Source: JBBRFH01 sp038224615
GTDB taxonomy: Bacteria; Planctomycetota; Phycisphaerae; Tepidisphaerales; Tepidisphaeraceae
Reading direction: 5' to 3'
Length of the DNA stretch: 9,036 nt
Assembly (NCBI GenBank): GCA_038224615.1
Contig: JBBRFH010000141.1
Location: 1-9,036 of the forward strand
In this document: positions 7,161 to 9,036 of the stretch, in pieces
Numbering within the stretch: position 1 is the first letter of the stretch
Layout: the number at the start of each line of letters is the position of its first letter
Position numbers and translations under genes: made by a program
The notes under the pieces: model-generated
The model's input: only the letters and a program-made list of their open reading frames with translations
Told to the model about the DNA's origin: nothing
Databases searched by the model: none

Positions 7161-7186
7161 GGTCGGCCGACCCGGCAAGCGGTCGG
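7161..7186 (-). promoter_or_regulatory. Possible hairpin between binding-protein and permease genes
   Basis: In the minus-strand transcript CCGACC (7186-7181) can pair with GGTCGG (7172-7167) around an 8-base loop. An alternative is the 12-base palindrome GGTCGGCCGACC (7172-7161). Intercistronic hairpins after binding-protein genes are known to stabilise the upstream mRNA, so that more binding protein than permease is made. The stem is short and no T-run follows, so this is a suggestion only. Confidence 0.3.
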
Positions 7187-7194
7187 GAACTGGA

Positions 7195-8910
7195 CTATTG
7201 TTTGGACGGTGAAAACTGTTGTTTGAGGTGTTCGATCGCGTCCGGAAGGAACTCGTACGGACCGACAGGCCGCTCCGGGCCGTTCTCGACCATTCGGCGT
7301 TGGCCCTCGTGCCCTACTTCCGGAAAGACTTGCCTGCCGGCGACGTAGGAGCGGTAAGTGATCCAACGCGGGTCGTCGCCGCGTGACTCGCCGGCGGCGA
7401 ACAACTGTCCGCGCAGGCCAGCAAGGAACCGGTCATTGTTCAGAATTGCCCGCCGCCAGTCGCGTTGCTGCTCCTGCCAGTCGCTCAGGCCCTGATCAAT
7501 GTAAAATTGGGTAAACTCTTTGATGAATCGATCAATCGTATAGGACGGGTCGGTCTGGAACAGCGAAAAGCACTGCTGCCACTTGACGGTCGTCTTCCCG
7601 CCTAAGCCGTCGATGACCGTGGTGCCGAACATCCCTTGATTGACCGGCGCAAATTTCGCCAGGGCATCGGGCATTTGAGCCCCGCTGACGGATGGAATCC
7701 ATCCGATGATTCCGTTGAGCTGGGAATTGCCGTTCAGGCTCGACAGATATTGCAAAAACGCTTTGGCCAGTTCGGTGTTTTCCGGACGAAAGCGGGTGAC
7801 GGCGAATGGAAAACCCGCTCCCGCCGGATCGTACACCGGACCGAGCGCCAGCGATCCGTACTCCGGATCATTGGAGGCGGGGTGGGGAAAGTTCATAATC
7901 CCCACCTCGAATTTGCCTTTCGCGATGGCGATAAGCGAGCCGGCATCCCAGGTGCCGGAGGAGATGAAGACCGCTCGTCCCTGGGCGAATAGAAAGACAC
8001 CCTCATCGCGCGACAGCCCGGTGAAGCCCGTCTGATAAAACTGCTGCAAGTGCTCCGCGACCGAGAGCTTGGCGTGCATGGACGGGAGATCGAAACCGAG
8101 GCGCTTGGTCTTGAATGCGACGTACGTTTCGTCGGCCCCGACCGTGCCGTCGCGGTTGAAATCCGCACGTTGCAACGCGGAGAAGGTGAGTGGATCGGCG
8201 ACCTGCGCGTTCCACATCGGGGAGTGGTAACCGGAACCGACAATCGGTGTGTAGTTGCGGCCGGTGTGCGGGTCGCGCTGGGCACCGATGGTGCGGCAGA
8301 GCTCCATAAAATCGCGAAGATCCTTCGGCGGCTCGTCCAGGCCCGTCAGTTGCTTCAACAGATCGCGGTTGTAAAACACCCGGGTACTAAACCGCGAGAG
8401 GTTCAGCCGGATAAATTGTTGCAGCTCTTCCTGGTAACCCGAGCGCATGTTGTCAGAAAACGTATTCCGCAGGGGCACGCCTTCCATCACCGTGCCGGCG
8501 TTGTAGGGGTTGGGCTGATTGGCGATGTCGGTCAGCGGCACACAGTAACGGTTGGCGTAGGAAATCCAGATATTCGTCGGCAGGCCAAGCCCCCATTCGA
8601 GCAGATCCGGCGCGGTCCCACCGATCATCTGGCAGAAAACCCACTGGCCGTAAGTGCTTTCGGGGATCGAGTCCTGAACGACGACGACATTCCCGAATCG
8701 GGCACGGACATCGGGGCGCTCGGCGAACTGTTTGCCCAGCACCTCCAGCCCCTCGCGCACGCCGCTCTCCAGTTGCCAGTGCCCGATGCGAAGCACATGA
8801 GCGTCGGACGGCAGGCTCTTTTCGCGGACTTTGAGGATCGTCACCGACGCCCAGACGAAGGCCATCACAAGCACCGCGACCGGGATAAATTTGGCAATCA
8901 TGGAGCGCAT
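7195..8910 (-). CDS. ABC transporter extracellular solute-binding protein with EF-hand
   Basis: This 571-residue protein is the likely substrate receptor for the fused permease encoded next to it. It opens with a short basic stretch and one hydrophobic segment (about 8-27). There is no lipobox cysteine, since the first Cys is C93, so it is either secreted or held by an uncleaved anchor. The body resembles family 1 sugar-binding proteins of the UgpB/MalE type: FYNRDLLKQLTG (179-190), FLFAQGRAVFISSGTWDAG (306-324) and AKAFLQYLS (382-390). Inside it, residues 250-261 form a canonical EF-hand loop (D250, N252, D254, G255, E261). It is longer than the usual 400-450 residues, with extra sequence after about 470. 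The ATG at 8910 has a Shine-Dalgarno, GAGGGG, 6 bases upstream. The ligand cannot be named. Confidence 0.88.
   Translation of the reverse strand: MRSMIAKFIPVAVLVMAFVWASVTILKVREKSLPSDAHVLRIGHWQLESGVREGLEVLGKQFAERPDVRARFGNVVVVQDSIPESTYGQWVFCQMIGGTAPDLLEWGLGLPTNIWISYANRYCVPLTDIANQPNPYNAGTVMEGVPLRNTFSDNMRSGYQEELQQFIRLNLSRFSTRVFYNRDLLKQLTGLDEPPKDLRDFMELCRTIGAQRDPHTGRNYTPIVGSGYHSPMWNAQVADPLTFSALQRADFNRDGTVGADETYVAFKTKRLGFDLPSMHAKLSVAEHLQQFYQTGFTGLSRDEGVFLFAQGRAVFISSGTWDAGSLIAIAKGKFEVGIMNFPHPASNDPEYGSLALGPVYDPAGAGFPFAVTRFRPENTELAKAFLQYLSSLNGNSQLNGIIGWIPSVSGAQMPDALAKFAPVNQGMFGTTVIDGLGGKTTVKWQQCFSLFQTDPSYTIDRFIKEFTQFYIDQGLSDWQEQQRDWRRAILNNDRFLAGLRGQLFAAGESRGDDPRWITYRSYVAGRQVFPEVGHEGQRRMVENGPERPVGPYEFLPDAIEHLKQQFSPSKQ
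8128..8163 (-). other. EF-hand calcium-binding loop within the solute-binding protein
   Basis: Residues 250-261 (DFNRDGTVGADE) have ligands at loop positions 1 (D), 3 (N), 5 (D) and 12 (E), the invariant glycine at 6 and a hydrophobic valine at 8. This fits the classical EF-hand consensus fully. Flanking residues (LTFSALQRA before and TYVAFKTK after) could form the two helices. Calcium binding is predicted from the motif alone. Confidence 0.8.
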
Positions 8911-9036
8911 TAGTTTCCCCTCGCCGGGCGAAGCGGTTCTGTGGGTGACTGGACCGGCGCTTGCTGCGTTGCCGGAAGCGTTGCCGGATGCGTCGCCGGA
9001 AGCGGTCGCAACGGCGTGGCGATGGCCGACTGCACG
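8910..9036 (-). CDS. Possible C-terminal end of an upstream gene, unidentified
   Basis: A reading frame stays open from the right edge for 41 codons and ends with TAA at 8912-8910, sharing one base with the ATG of the binding-protein gene (TAATG). The same junction joins the Nudix and rhomboid genes. The translated tail is rich in Pro, Ala and Thr (for example PATHPATLPATQQAP) and shows no domain. The frame continuous with the binding-protein gene is also open to the edge, so openness alone is weak evidence in GC-rich DNA. If real, this could be the end of any operon partner, including the missing ATPase. I cannot identify it. Confidence 0.4.
   Translation of the reverse strand, partial: VQSAIATPLRPLPATHPATLPATQQAPVQSPTEPLRPARGN
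8917..8922 (-). promoter_or_regulatory. Ribosome binding site of the solute-binding protein gene
   Basis: GAGGGG on the minus strand lies 6 bases before the ATG at 8910. It supports this start over the next in-frame ATG three codons later, and lies within the end of the possible upstream frame. Confidence 0.6.
8968..9003. repeat. Three tandem 12-base repeats
   Basis: On the plus strand the units GTTGCCGGAAGC, GTTGCCGGATGC and GTCGCCGGAAGC follow each other without gaps. Read on the minus strand in the possible upstream frame they encode repeated Pro-Ala-Thr-x units, suggesting a flexible Pro/Ala/Thr tail. If that frame is not coding, they are a short degenerate tandem repeat. Confidence 0.7.

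Noticed and set aside
8050..8913. 287-codon plus-strand frame opposite the binding-protein gene
   Set aside because: It is the antisense of a well-supported coding frame and shows no recognisable motif. The plus-strand frames opposite the permease at 4981-5709 and 5881-6417 are rejected for the same reason.

Overview
The window is a GC-rich (around 60% by eye, not counted) stretch of bacterial chromosome with tightly packed genes. It carries no tRNA, rRNA, CRISPR array, transposase or phage gene. The organism is most likely a member of the Planctomycetota or a neighbouring phylum such as the Verrucomicrobiota. This rests on two things: intergenic arrays of the heptamers GAATGAC and AATTTGC, which I remember as common repeats in those genomes, and an EF-hand inside an exported sugar-binding protein. 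It is an inference, not a database result.

Left part (1-2681), all on the minus strand and read right to left. A Nudix hydrolase resembling ADP-ribose pyrophosphatase (2681-2127) overlaps by one base (TAATG) a rhomboid intramembrane protease (2127-1261). A 176-base gap follows, holding a fold-back element built from heptamers. Then comes threonine synthase (1084 to beyond the left edge), with its own likely promoter. Both the Nudix gene and threonine synthase have a good -10 box only 9-10 bases before the ATG and no Shine-Dalgarno, which suggests leaderless transcripts.

Middle (2851-4947), plus strand. A single gene encodes a CPA2-type cation:proton antiporter fused to a tandem pair of universal-stress-protein-like domains, the plan known from plant CHX exchangers. 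It is divergent from the Nudix gene and convergent with the transporter genes on its right. A palindromic AATTTGC/AAATTGC array fills much of the gap between the convergent ends.

Right part (5095-9036), minus strand. This is a carbohydrate-type (CUT1) ABC importer operon: the end of an unidentified upstream reading frame, a 571-residue solute-binding protein with an internal EF-hand calcium loop, and one 678-residue permease. That permease is a fusion of the MalF/UgpA-like and MalG/UgpE-like subunits, with two EAA loops and a two-helix linker. No ATPase gene is visible, so it is either upstream of the window or shared from elsewhere in the genome.

Most genes are ordinary. The points worth a second look are the one-chain CUT1 permease, the EF-hand in its binding protein, and the two heptamer repeat systems. 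I do not see a clearly new multi-gene system.
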